This document shows positions 56,577-64,000 of a DNA stretch of 64,000 nucleotides, piece by piece. The notes beneath the pieces were generated by a model that searched no databases, had not been told where the DNA came from, and saw only the letters and a program-made list of their open reading frames with translations. Made by a program: the position numbers and the translations under genes. The stretch is from Bacillus kexueae (lineage in GTDB: Bacteria; Bacillota; Bacilli; Bacillales; Aeribacillaceae): contig NZ_JALAZE010000003.1 of assembly GCF_022809095.1 (NCBI RefSeq), positions 1 through 64,000 of the forward strand, read 5' to 3'. Numbering within the stretch: the stretch's first letter is position 1; every line of letters begins with the position of its first letter.

Positions 56577-56723
56577 AAAAAAGAGGAAATTCTAATCGGC
56601 GTACTTCTCCCCATTAAACGGATAAAATTTTTTGTTTTTTTTTTGAAAATGAGGAATGACAAATAACCAAACTCATACTAAAATGATATTTGTGTGAAAA
56701 ATTCAGTAAAGTAGGGAGTAAGC

Positions 56724-56819
56724 GTGTATAAAGGAATATTTTACTTGTTTTTTGTCATTTTATTTGTTACGGCTTTCATTTTTTCGAATTTTAAAGAAGC
56801 CTTTTACGCATTCCTTTAA
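56724..56819 (+). CDS. Possible 31-residue membrane peptide
   Basis: GTG start five bases after TAGGGAG. Sequence MYKGIFYLFFVILFVTAFIF followed by SNFKEAFYAFL: a single membrane helix with a short tail. It lies just before cotD. Such peptides are common in Bacillus sporulation regions, but I cannot name it. Confidence 0.45.
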   Translation: MYKGIFYLFFVILFVTAFIFSNFKEAFYAFL

Positions 56820-56839
56820 AAATAGGTATTTACATTAGT

Positions 56840-56867
56840 ACATGTACACTCTTTTCATCATAGGCTG
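56840..56867 (+). promoter_or_regulatory. Candidate sigma-K promoter of cotD
   Basis: ACA at 56840, 16 bases, then CATAggcTg at 56859. This fits the AC-16-CATA-n3-T pattern of mother-cell sigma-K, as expected for a late coat gene. Confidence 0.5.
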
Positions 56868-56908
56868 TTATTGTAAGACAGATAAAAGATGGAAAGGAGT
56901 TTTAGTTT

Positions 56909-57136
56909 ATGCACTGTAGACCAAATATGATGGCACCAATTGTCCATCCTACAAAATGCTGTGTTAACAACAATTATTCGACAACAATCGTTCCACACAT
57001 CCATCCAACACATACAACAAACGTAAATCACCAAATGTATAAGCATATGCATTATTATCCGCAAACACAGTCTGTTGCGAACGAAACGTACCATCAACAT
57101 TTCAATTGTGGCGGTCCTGGACCAATGCCTAGATAG
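56909..57136 (+). CDS. cotD: Inner spore coat protein CotD
   Basis: 75 residues, the B. subtilis length. Rich in His, Tyr, Pro and Asn (VPHIHPTHTTNVNHQMYKHM HYYP), with a CC pair near the start and a final CGGPGPMPR. These are features of CotD, a GerE/sigma-K dependent coat protein. AAAGGAG precedes the ATG. Its place after yprB matches B. subtilis. Confidence 0.9.
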   Translation: MHCRPNMMAPIVHPTKCCVNNNYSTTIVPHIHPTHTTNVNHQMYKHMHYYPQTQSVANETYHQHFNCGGPGPMPR

Positions 57137-57142
57137 TTAAAT

Positions 57143-57176
57143 GGAGGGGCTGATTTTTTTGGCTCCTCTTTTTTAT
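57143..57176 (+). terminator. Terminator of cotD
   Basis: gaggggc / ggctcctc imperfect stem, T-rich loop and TTTTTT tail. Confidence 0.72.
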
Positions 57177-57294
57177 ACCATTAAAGTCGTAATAGTTAGA
57201 TTACATAATCTTTGAGAGGGAGAAAATTTCCTCTTTACATGTTAAAGAAATTCAATCATCCTTTGCCTAATTAATATTGGAGGAAGTGAATGAA

Positions 57295-57840
57295 TTGAAA
57301 GTTGTGGCAGTGACGGGTTACAAACCTTATGAGCTAGGGATTTTTAAACGAGAGGAACCAGCAATTTCATATATTAAAAAAGCGATTAAAAAAAGCTTAA
57401 TTCCATTACTAGATGAGGGTCTTGAATGGGTCGTAATTAGCGGACAGCAAGGGGTGGAACTGTGGACGGCTGAAGTAGTATTTGAGCTACAACTGGAATA
57501 TCCCTCTTTACAACTAGCTGTTCTTGCTCCTTTTGTAAACCAACATAAAAATTGGAAAGAGGATCAGCAAGAGTATTTTGAAATGATTATGTCTCAAGCT
57601 GACTTTTTCGACAGTATCTCCAAAAAGGAATACGAGGGCCCTTTTCAATTTCGAATGAAGAATGAATTTATTACTGAAAAGACGGACGGATTAATTATAT
57701 TATATGACGAAGAAAAAGAAGGTACACCAAAATATCAGCTTCAAATCGCCAAAAAGAAACAAGAGTTTAAAGGTTACGAAATTTATCCCATTACATTTTA
57801 TGATTTACAGCTGATTGTCGAAGAAGAGATGGAAGAATAA
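57295..57840 (+). CDS. ypsA: YpsA (SLOG-family protein)
   Basis: 181 residues beginning with [15 protein letters not shown], a SLOG-type nucleotide-binding loop, then [19 protein letters not shown]. Length and sequence fit B. subtilis YpsA, implicated in cell division and oxidative stress. I choose TTG 57295, about 11 bases after GGAGG. It sits directly before gpsB; this pairing is conserved in Firmicutes and supports a division-related role. Confidence 0.9.
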   Translation: MKVVAVTGYKPYELGIFKREEPAISYIKKAIKKSLIPLLDEGLEWVVISGQQGVELWTAEVVFELQLEYPSLQLAVLAPFVNQHKNWKEDQQEYFEMIMSQADFFDSISKKEYEGPFQFRMKNEFITEKTDGLIILYDEEKEGTPKYQLQIAKKKQEFKGYEIYPITFYDLQLIVEEEMEE

Positions 57841-57909
57841 ATTGACATTAGACAAGAAGTTTGAAAAAATATGAAATAGGATATTTCACGTGGTAATGAG
57901 GTGAATCAT

Positions 57910-58209
57910 TTGATTTCAGATAAAATTAGATTAACGGCAAAGGAAATATTGGAAAAAGAATTCAAATCGTCAATGCGCGGATATAGACAAGAGGAAGTAG
58001 ATAAATTTCTTGATACTATCATCAAGGATTATGAGTCCTTTCATCAAATCATTGAAGATTTGCAGCAAGAGAATATGCGCTTGAAAAAGCAAATGGAAGA
58101 TATGCAAAAGAAACAAACAAGTCCACAGGCAAACACGACGAATTTTGATATATTAAAACGTCTTTCTCATTTGGAAAAACATGTGTTTGGAAGTAAATTA
58201 TACGATTGA
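57910..58209 (+). CDS. gpsB: Cell division regulator GpsB
   Basis: 99 residues. The DivIVA-like N-terminal domain contains [20 protein letters not shown] and [20 protein letters not shown]; a coiled coil follows and the C-terminus [20 protein letters not shown] is the trimerisation part. GpsB moves PBP1 between septum and side wall; its partner ponA is also in this window. I choose TTG 57910, six bases after GAGGTG; a GTG at 57901 lies in that site. Confidence 0.93.
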   Translation: MISDKIRLTAKEILEKEFKSSMRGYRQEEVDKFLDTIIKDYESFHQIIEDLQQENMRLKKQMEDMQKKQTSPQANTTNFDILKRLSHLEKHVFGSKLYD

Positions 58210-58224
58210 TCACAAAAATTACTC

Positions 58225-58253
58225 TTGAAACATACCTTAATCTTTACTATACT
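58225..58253 (+). promoter_or_regulatory. Sigma-A promoter of rnpB
   Basis: TTGAAA at 58225, 17-base spacer, TATACT at 58248. The RNA would start about ten bases further on. Confidence 0.8.
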
Positions 58254-58262
58254 ACTAAATGC

Positions 58263-58675
58263 AGGTCAATAACGTTCGGGTAATCGCTGCAAGGAATCCG
58301 TTCCTTGTAGAGGAAAGTCCATGCTCGCACGGTGCTGAGATGCCCGTAGTGATCGTGCCTAGCGAAGTCATAAGCTAGGGCAGCTAGTAATGGCTGACGG
58401 CGAAGAACATACCTAAGTTGCTTTGCGATATGGTATAAGTATTCTGAAAGTGCCACAGTGACGGAGTCTTATGAGAAATCATAAGAGTGGAACGAGGTAA
58501 ACCCCACGAGCGAGAAACCCAAATGATGGTAGGGGCACCTTCTTGGAGGAAATGAACGACAAGAAGGACAGAAGGGATAACCTTCTGTAGATAGATGATT
58601 ACCACCGGAGTACGAGGTGCAATTCCGTTTGGAGTACGAAGGAACAAAACATGGCTTATAGAACGTTATGGAGTA
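58263..58675 (+). ncRNA. rnpB: RNase P RNA, Bacillus (type B)
   Basis: Catalytic RNA that trims tRNA 5' ends. Conserved blocks are in order: aacgttcgggtaatcgctgc near the 5' end, gaggaaagtccatgctcgca, ggtgctgagatgcccgtagt, cctagcgaagtcataagcta, gaaagtgccacagtgacgga, aggtaaaccccacgagcgag aaacccaaa and, at the 3' end, aacaaaacatggcttataga acgtta. The two ends pair (P1). The type B layout fits Bacillaceae. Exact ends are estimated. Confidence 0.96.
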
Positions 58676-58698
58676 AACTGCATGACAGAATGAAACAG

Positions 58699-58728
58699 CA
58701 CTCTCCTATTGAAGGAGAGTTTTTTATT
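58699..58728 (+). terminator. Terminator of rnpB
   Basis: actctcct / aggagagt stem with TTTTTT. Confidence 0.9.
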
Positions 58729-58876
58729 TGCATTAAGATATCAACTGTAAACATGACTCATTAGAATATGAGCCATACATACATCTTAGACAAGGCTTGC
58801 TCAATTTTTTGTCAAATTGACTTTTCGTTTGAAAAACGACAAAATGGAAGTGAATGAACGAAGATAGGGTGAAATT

Positions 58877-60031
58877 ATGTCAGAAAAACTAACTTTAATT
58901 GCCACAGCTGCGATGGGGCTTGAGTCGATTGTAGCAAAAGAGGTAAGAGATCTTGGATATGAATGTCAAGTCGATAATGGAAAAGTTACGTTCGAAGCGG
59001 AACCGTTAGCAATATGTCGTGCTAATCTTTGGCTTAGAACAGCCGACAGAATAAAGTTAAAAGTGGCGGAATTTAAAGCGACTTCGTTTGAAGAACTTTA
59101 TGAAAAAACAAAAGCAATCGATTGGGCTCGATTTATTCCTGAAACAGGAGAATTTCCTGTCATCGGAAAATCAGTAAAATCGAAATTAGCGAGTGTACCG
59201 GATTGTCAACGAATCGTTAAAAAAGCGGTGGTTGATAAATTAAAGAAACAATACAAAAAGGCGACAGAGTGGCTTGATGAGACGGGTTCGCTCTATCGAA
59301 TTGAAGTAGCTTTACATAAAGATGTTGCTACTTTAACCATTGATACGAGTGGAAGTGGATTACATAAACGCGGATTTCGTGTTGGCCAGGGAGATGCTCC
59401 ATTAAAAGAGACGATGGCGGCAGCACTCGTATTATTAACAAATTGGAACGCAGATCGACCGTTTGTCGATCCATTTTGCGGATCAGGTACAATTCCGATT
59501 GAGGCAGCCATGATTGGTCAAAATATTGCTCCAGGTTTTAACCGTGAATTTGTCTCAGAATCTTGGGAATGGATGGGGGCTTCATTATGGGATGAAGCAA
59601 GGAATGAGGTTGAACAATTAGCAAAATATGATCAACCACTCGATATTCTCGGAACAGACATTGACCATCGGATGATTCACATCGCAAAGGAAAATGCATT
59701 AGAAGCTGGATTTGGGGATATGATTCAGTTTAAACAGATGCAAGTAAAAGATTTTACGACTGCGAAAGAATATGGGGTCATTGTAGGGAATCCACCTTAT
59801 GGTGAGCGTCTTGGTGAGCGAAAAGAAGTTGAAATGATGTACCGTGATATGGGAATCGCCTTTGATTCGTTAGATACATGGTCTATTTACATGTTGACAT
59901 CTTATCAGCAATTTGAAGAAGCGTATGGAAAAAAAGCGACAAAAAAGCGTAAGCTTTTCAATGGTTTTATTCGTACAGACTACTATCAATATTGGGGGAA
60001 GCGTCCGCCGAAACCTTCCAAAGTAGAATAA
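58877..60031 (+). CDS. ypsC: THUMP-domain rRNA N2-guanine methyltransferase, RlmL-type (YpsC)
   Basis: 384 residues. An N-terminal ferredoxin-like/THUMP part includes ATAAMGLESIVAKEVRDLGY. The Rossmann methyltransferase has FVDPFCGSGTIPIEAAMIG and ILGTDIDHRMI for SAM and the catalytic VGNPPYGERL. It probably methylates a 23S rRNA guanine, as E. coli RlmL/K does; the exact site is inferred from family. B. subtilis ypsC also follows rnpB. Confidence 0.92.
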   Translation: MSEKLTLIATAAMGLESIVAKEVRDLGYECQVDNGKVTFEAEPLAICRANLWLRTADRIKLKVAEFKATSFEELYEKTKAIDWARFIPETGEFPVIGKSVKSKLASVPDCQRIVKKAVVDKLKKQYKKATEWLDETGSLYRIEVALHKDVATLTIDTSGSGLHKRGFRVGQGDAPLKETMAAALVLLTNWNADRPFVDPFCGSGTIPIEAAMIGQNIAPGFNREFVSESWEWMGASLWDEARNEVEQLAKYDQPLDILGTDIDHRMIHIAKENALEAGFGDMIQFKQMQVKDFTTAKEYGVIVGNPPYGERLGERKEVEMMYRDMGIAFDSLDTWSIYMLTSYQQFEEAYGKKATKKRKLFNGFIRTDYYQYWGKRPPKPSKVE

Positions 60032-60088
60032 TTTACATTTCAGTTGCATAAACTATAATCACTCTGAGTTTTTTTGGATGGAGTGGTT

Positions 60089-60286
60089 ATGATGTTAACA
60101 AATGATGATTTTCAAAGAATTACGAAAGCGATAACCTATGCGTATGAACAATTATCAGTACAAATGAGTGATGAAAATTTAATACACTTAATTGAAGCGC
60201 AACAAAATGTACGGCATGCAATGGGTCTCGCTTTATCGGATGATTCAATGCGATTTACTTCCTTGTTGAATATCGAAAATAAATAA
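60089..60286 (+). CDS. Small helical protein of 65 residues
   Basis: Starts at ATGATG (60089/60092) after TGGAG. Sequence MMLTNDDFQRITKAITYAYE, then a helix ending in AMGLALSDDSM. Soluble and acidic. I do not recognise a family. It lies between ypsC and the ypvA helicase with its own terminator. Confidence 0.6.
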   Translation: MMLTNDDFQRITKAITYAYEQLSVQMSDENLIHLIEAQQNVRHAMGLALSDDSMRFTSLLNIENK

Positions 60287-60288
60287 CA

Positions 60289-60320
60289 CGGGCTTCCTTA
60301 AGGGAAGCCTTGTTTTTTGT
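60289..60320 (+). terminator. Terminator after the 65-aa gene
   Basis: gggcttcc ttaa gggaagcc followed by ttgttttttg. Confidence 0.85.
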
Positions 60321-60450
60321 CTAGACAATTGAATTTATCAGAGAATCGTATAAAAACATGTACTTTTTAAACGAAATATAAGAATATAGTATCGAAAAAC
60401 ATGAATAGGCATGAAAGAAAGATAGAATTGTTATATTGGAGGAAAATTTA

Positions 60451-62382
60451 ATGGTACAAGCTCGACTTCCTTTTACCGTTTCAAAAGACGAAACTTTTTA
60501 TGAAGCTTTAAGTGGGTGGGTAGGGGATGTATTTTATGATATTTTACCACAGAAAGGTTTTGAAGAACGTGATGAGCAGATTTTTATGGCCTTTCAATTA
60601 GATAGAGCATTTAAAGAAAAGAAAGTAATGTTTGCTGAAGCTGGTGTAGGGACAGGTAAGACACTCGTTTATTTATTGTATGCTATTAGCTACGCTCGAT
60701 ACGTAGGAAAGCCTGTTATCATTGCATGTGCTGACGAAGCACTGATTGAACAATTAGTGAAGAAAGAAGGAGATATTCAAAAGATTCAAGAAGCATTAGG
60801 ACTCAACGTTGATGTCCGACTTGCTAAATCAAATGCTCAATATTTATGTTTACAGAAACTGGAAAAATCATTAGGGAAACGTGAAGGGCTGTTTGAAGAC
60901 CTATTTGACGAACTTCCACCGTTTGTACATGAACATAAAGGAATGCAGTCATTTTATCCATACGGTGATCGAAAGGAGTACCCACATTTAACGGATGAAG
61001 AGTGGAATGAGATTAATTGGGACTCCTTCCAAGATTGCTTATCATGTACGAAAAGGAATCGTTGTGGTTTAACATTGACAAGAGACTATTACCGTAAGTC
61101 GTCGGATTTAATTATTTGTTCGCATGATTTTTATATGGAACATGTGTGGACATATGAAGCGAGAAAACGAGAGGGGCAATTACCTTTATTGCCGGACCAT
61201 AGTGCGGTTATATTTGATGAAGGACATCTCCTCGAATATGCGGCGCAAAAAGCACTCACATACCGAGTGAAAAGAGGAATGTTGCAACAATTTTTAGAAC
61301 GTTTATTAGCGAATGATGTACGTGAAGAATTTGCACTTCTCGTAGAAGATGCTCTATCTGTTCAAGATGAATTTTTTGATGAGTTAATTGAAGCTTCCGT
61401 TCGTATTGAAGGTTCCAATCGAAAGGAAATTCGTCGTACAACTCAATTGAACAATGTGGCTCAACAATTACATGAGTTACTTGTAAAGTTAGGTGATGCA
61501 CTTGTATTTGAAAGTGAAATGTACACCATTGATTCGTACGAATTAACGATAGTGGAAGAGTATTTAGATCAAATGGAACACTCCTTAAAATTATTTGTCC
61601 AAGATAAAGAAGCGATTGATTGGTTGGAAGGTGAAGAGGATGTAACACTCGTCATCATGCCTCGGACCGTTAAAGAAATTTTAGGGAAACAAGTGTTTTC
61701 TAAAAAAATACCTTATATTTTTTCTTCTGCTACCCTATCTGATAATGAGGGCTCGTTTGATTATATTGCGAATAGTTTAGGAATTGATCAAGCCTTGACA
61801 TTTACAGTGAACTCACCATTTAATTACGAAGAGCAAATGGAAGTTCAATTAATTGAGGCGCATGAACAAGAAAAGAAAGCAATGGTTGAACAAATCATTC
61901 ATGAAAATGGTGGACGAGCACTCATTTTATTCCGAAGTGAAGAAGAAATGAAACAATTTCAACGAGAAGAAATCAATCATACGTATCCCTTGATGTTTGA
62001 AGGAGAAAGAGAAGTCAGTGATTTAATTAAAGATTTTCAACAAAACGAATCGAGTGTATTAAGTGCTGTACATCTATGGGAAGGCCTTGACGTACCTGGG
62101 GATTCTTTAACACATGTCATTATTTGGTCACTTCCTTTCCCACCTAATGACCCTGTATTTGAAGCAAAACGAAATGCATCCGCTCGACCGTTTCACGAAG
62201 TAGACATGCCTTATATGATTTTAAGATTAAAACAAGGTATTGGTCGTCTTATTCGTTCGAAGTCAGATTGTGGGAAAGTCACCATTTTTCTCAACCCTTC
62301 CTTAGAGGATACGACTCTAAAAGAAGTGAAAAAAGTGTTACCTGTTGAGCCGAAAATGTTCAATGCAATAAAGAGAGCATAA
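60451..62382 (+). CDS. ypvA: DinG/XPD-type ATP-dependent helicase YpvA
   Basis: 643 residues, close to B. subtilis YpvA. Unlike the DinG protein earlier in the window, all motifs are intact. Walker A is EAGVGTGKT (about residue 63). Cysteines at YLCLQK and SCTKRNRC suggest an iron-sulfur cluster (four Cys: one in YLCLQ, then C-L-S-C and C of KRNRC). Walker B is IFDEGH, motif V HLWEGLDVPGDSL and motif VI KQGIGRLIR. It has no exonuclease domain. ATG 60451 follows GGAGG. Probably a 5'-3' DNA helicase in repair. Confidence 0.93.
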   Translation: MVQARLPFTVSKDETFYEALSGWVGDVFYDILPQKGFEERDEQIFMAFQLDRAFKEKKVMFAEAGVGTGKTLVYLLYAISYARYVGKPVIIACADEALIEQLVKKEGDIQKIQEALGLNVDVRLAKSNAQYLCLQKLEKSLGKREGLFEDLFDELPPFVHEHKGMQSFYPYGDRKEYPHLTDEEWNEINWDSFQDCLSCTKRNRCGLTLTRDYYRKSSDLIICSHDFYMEHVWTYEARKREGQLPLLPDHSAVIFDEGHLLEYAAQKALTYRVKRGMLQQFLERLLANDVREEFALLVEDALSVQDEFFDELIEASVRIEGSNRKEIRRTTQLNNVAQQLHELLVKLGDALVFESEMYTIDSYELTIVEEYLDQMEHSLKLFVQDKEAIDWLEGEEDVTLVIMPRTVKEILGKQVFSKKIPYIFSSATLSDNEGSFDYIANSLGIDQALTFTVNSPFNYEEQMEVQLIEAHEQEKKAMVEQIIHENGGRALILFRSEEEMKQFQREEINHTYPLMFEGEREVSDLIKDFQQNESSVLSAVHLWEGLDVPGDSLTHVIIWSLPFPPNDPVFEAKRNASARPFHEVDMPYMILRLKQGIGRLIRSKSDCGKVTIFLNPSLEDTTLKEVKKVLPVEPKMFNAIKRA

Positions 62383-62576
62383 TTGACAGTCGCACAAGTG
62401 AAAGACTTGATTTTTGAACGACGAATATGAGTAGAAATTCGGCGTGTCTATTCTATAGAAAGAACCTCCAGAAGAGCTTGCTAGTTGAGGAGAGAATAAT
62501 AGAAGGGCCACGTCCTGTGCAAATTCTGTAAGTGTCTGGCACCAAAATGGCATTAAAAGAATTTTATATTCGAATA
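62383..62576. other. Intergenic stretch with no recognised feature
   Basis: No ribosome-binding-site-supported frame is seen. A short agtgtctggcaccaaaatgg near 62531 resembles scattered Bacillus repeats, but I cannot place it in the families above. Confidence 0.35.
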
Positions 62577-62612
62577 AAAAGGCTGTTCGTTTTGAACAGC
62601 CTTTTTACTATT
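62576..62612 (+). terminator. Terminator before ypwA
   Basis: aaaggctgttc / gaacagccttttt stem with T-run; it probably ends the ypvA message. Confidence 0.88.
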
Positions 62613-62741
62613 GGGGTTTATTTTGTTGACATATCATTTCTATGTTGAGTAATCTGAATTTGAAGGAATTTTCAAACTCGTAGTTGAATATTTTAACCGG
62701 AAGTGATAGTGAATAATTGTAAAAGATCAAGAGGTGATTCG

Positions 62742-64000
62742 ATGACAAACAAAAATGAAAAAGCATTTTTGTCGTATGTACAGAAGATGAAGCAATATGA
62801 AGAAGCCATCAATGTCCTATATTGGGATTTACGGACAGGTGCACCGAAAAAAGGAGTGGACAGCCGTTCGGATGTAATCGGTATGCTATCTACAGAGCTT
62901 TTCAAAATGTCAACGTCGGAAGAAATGGCTTCCTATTTAGAAGGGGTAGAGCAAGAAGCTAGGGATGGTGAACTATCCGAGATTACGAGAAAATCACTGG
63001 AAGAATGTCGGAAAGACTACGAAAAAAATAAAAAAATCCCTCAAGATGAGTATAAAGAATATGTCGTACTCCAGTCAAAAGCTGAATCAGTATGGGAAGA
63101 AGCAAAAGAAAAAGCTGACTTTCAAATGTTTTCACCATATCTGAAAAAATTAGTTGAGTTTAATAAGAAATTTATAGAATATTGGGGTTATGAAGGACAT
63201 CCTTATAATACGTTATTAGATATGTATGAGCCGGGAATAACAGTTGAAATACTAGATGAGGTTTTTGCGCAGTTAAAGGAGAAGATTGTCCCACTTGTAC
63301 ATAAAATAAATAATGCTTCAAACAAACCAAAAACAGAATTTTTATTTCAACCGTTCCCGAAAGATAAGCAAGAGGCGTTTTCTCACTTCATTTTGCATGA
63401 ATTAGGATATGATTTTGAGGCTGGACGATTAGACGAGACAGTGCACCCTTTTGCGATTGAACTGAATCAAGGTGACGTTCGAATCACGACAAAATATGAT
63501 GAGAATGACTTCCGCACAGCTATCTTTGGAACAATTCATGAATGTGGACATGCGATTTATGAACAAAATATATCAAGTGATTTGGCCAATACTCCTCTTT
63601 CGTCTGGGACGTCAATGGGTATTCATGAATCGCAATCATTATTCTATGAAAACTTTATCGGGCGACACGAAGGTTTTTGGGAGCGATACTTTGAACAATT
63701 AAAGTCATATTCTCCCGAACAATTTAACCATGTGTCATTAGAGGATTTTTACCGGGCAATCAATGAGTCAAAACCGTCCCTCATTCGAATTGAAGCGGAT
63801 GAGTTAACTTATCCACTCCATGTAATGATTCGATACGAGATTGAAAAAGGCCTTTTCTCAGGTGAATTAGAAGTGGATCATCTACCAGAGATTTGGAACA
63901 GCAAGTATGAAGAATATTTAGGAATTCGGCCGAGAAATGATGCAGAAGGAGTGCTTCAAGATGTACACTGGGCAGGCGGAAGTTTTGGGTATTTCCCATC
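62742..64000 (+). CDS. ypwA: Carboxypeptidase of the Taq (M32) family, YpwA, 3'-truncated by window
   Basis: 419 codons are visible from ATG 62742 (AGAGGTG site) to the window end; the family is about 500 residues, so about 80 are missing. Zinc metallocarboxypeptidase with the HExxH motif FGTIHECGHAIYEQ, followed by SGTSMGIHESQSLFYEN, which carries the third ligand region. DVRITTKYDENDF and RIEADELTYPLHVMIRYEIE are further M32 blocks. It removes residues from peptide C-termini in the cytoplasm. Position after ypvA matches B. subtilis. Confidence 0.95.
   Translation, partial: MTNKNEKAFLSYVQKMKQYEEAINVLYWDLRTGAPKKGVDSRSDVIGMLSTELFKMSTSEEMASYLEGVEQEARDGELSEITRKSLEECRKDYEKNKKIPQDEYKEYVVLQSKAESVWEEAKEKADFQMFSPYLKKLVEFNKKFIEYWGYEGHPYNTLLDMYEPGITVEILDEVFAQLKEKIVPLVHKINNASNKPKTEFLFQPFPKDKQEAFSHFILHELGYDFEAGRLDETVHPFAIELNQGDVRITTKYDENDFRTAIFGTIHECGHAIYEQNISSDLANTPLSSGTSMGIHESQSLFYENFIGRHEGFWERYFEQLKSYSPEQFNHVSLEDFYRAINESKPSLIRIEADELTYPLHVMIRYEIEKGLFSGELEVDHLPEIWNSKYEEYLGIRPRNDAEGVLQDVHWAGGSFGYFP

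Overview
The window comes from the chromosome of a low-GC, endospore-forming member of the Bacillaceae. Gene order is almost the same as the Bacillus subtilis cheR-aro-trp to ypwA region. Spore genes (cotD, an sspM-like gene, ypjB), bacillithiol genes, type B RNase P RNA and Bacillus-type qcrABC all agree with this. The species cannot be fixed from the sequence alone.

Layout. 1-0.65 kb: right end of an ISL3-type insertion sequence and a dispersed repeat, where ndk would be expected. 0.65-14.1 kb: cheR, then the aromatic supra-operon aroC-aroB-aroH-trpEDCFBA-hisC-tyrA-aroA, with a TRAP-type attenuator before trpE. 14.1-14.9 kb: repeats. 14.9-23.1 kb: a catalytically dead amidohydrolase-like protein, ypiA, ypiB, an IS110 remnant, ypiF, qcrABC (menaquinol:cytochrome c reductase), ypjA and ypjB. 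23.5-30.5 kb: a YitT-family protein on the minus strand, then ypjD-dapB-mgsA-bshB1-bshA-cca-birA. 30.8-32.9 kb: panBCD behind a long leader. 33-42.6 kb: dinG, a metallo-beta-lactamase-like pseudoenzyme, ypmA, ypmB, aspB, asnS, dnaD, nth, ypoC. 42.8-46 kb: ponA and recU (minus). 46-51.6 kb: accessory-looking stretch of small genes (yppC, sspM-like, yppD, yppE, a 55-aa gene, yppF, yppG, a holin-like gene, an Acb2/Tad1-like gene, a 41-aa gene, an Hsp20 gene). 51.7-64 kb: a PTS IIA gene behind a GlcT-type RNA antiterminator, yprA-yprB (mrfAB), a tiny membrane peptide, cotD, ypsA, gpsB, rnpB, ypsC, a 65-aa gene, the helicase ypvA, and a 3'-truncated ypwA.

How genes work together. The first block makes chorismate and directs it to tryptophan, tyrosine/phenylalanine and histidine (through HisC). 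The middle block covers respiration, diaminopimelate, bacillithiol, biotin control and pantothenate. The remainder serves DNA replication and repair (DnaD, Nth, RecU, MrfAB, DinG-type proteins) and cell wall growth (PonA, GpsB).

Most unusual points: (i) an 81-aa protein resembling Acb2/Tad1 cyclic-nucleotide sponges, close to an orphan holin-like gene and outside any visible prophage; (ii) three intact reading frames whose catalytic motifs are eroded (amidohydrolase-like, DinG helicase half, ComEC-type metallo-beta-lactamase-like); (iii) a MITE-like repeat family with inverted termini of about 29 bp, in ten or so copies of varying decay, plus a second palindromic repeat family at three 3' intergenic sites; (iv) two RNA-based attenuators (TRAP and GlcT types) and a possible third before panB.
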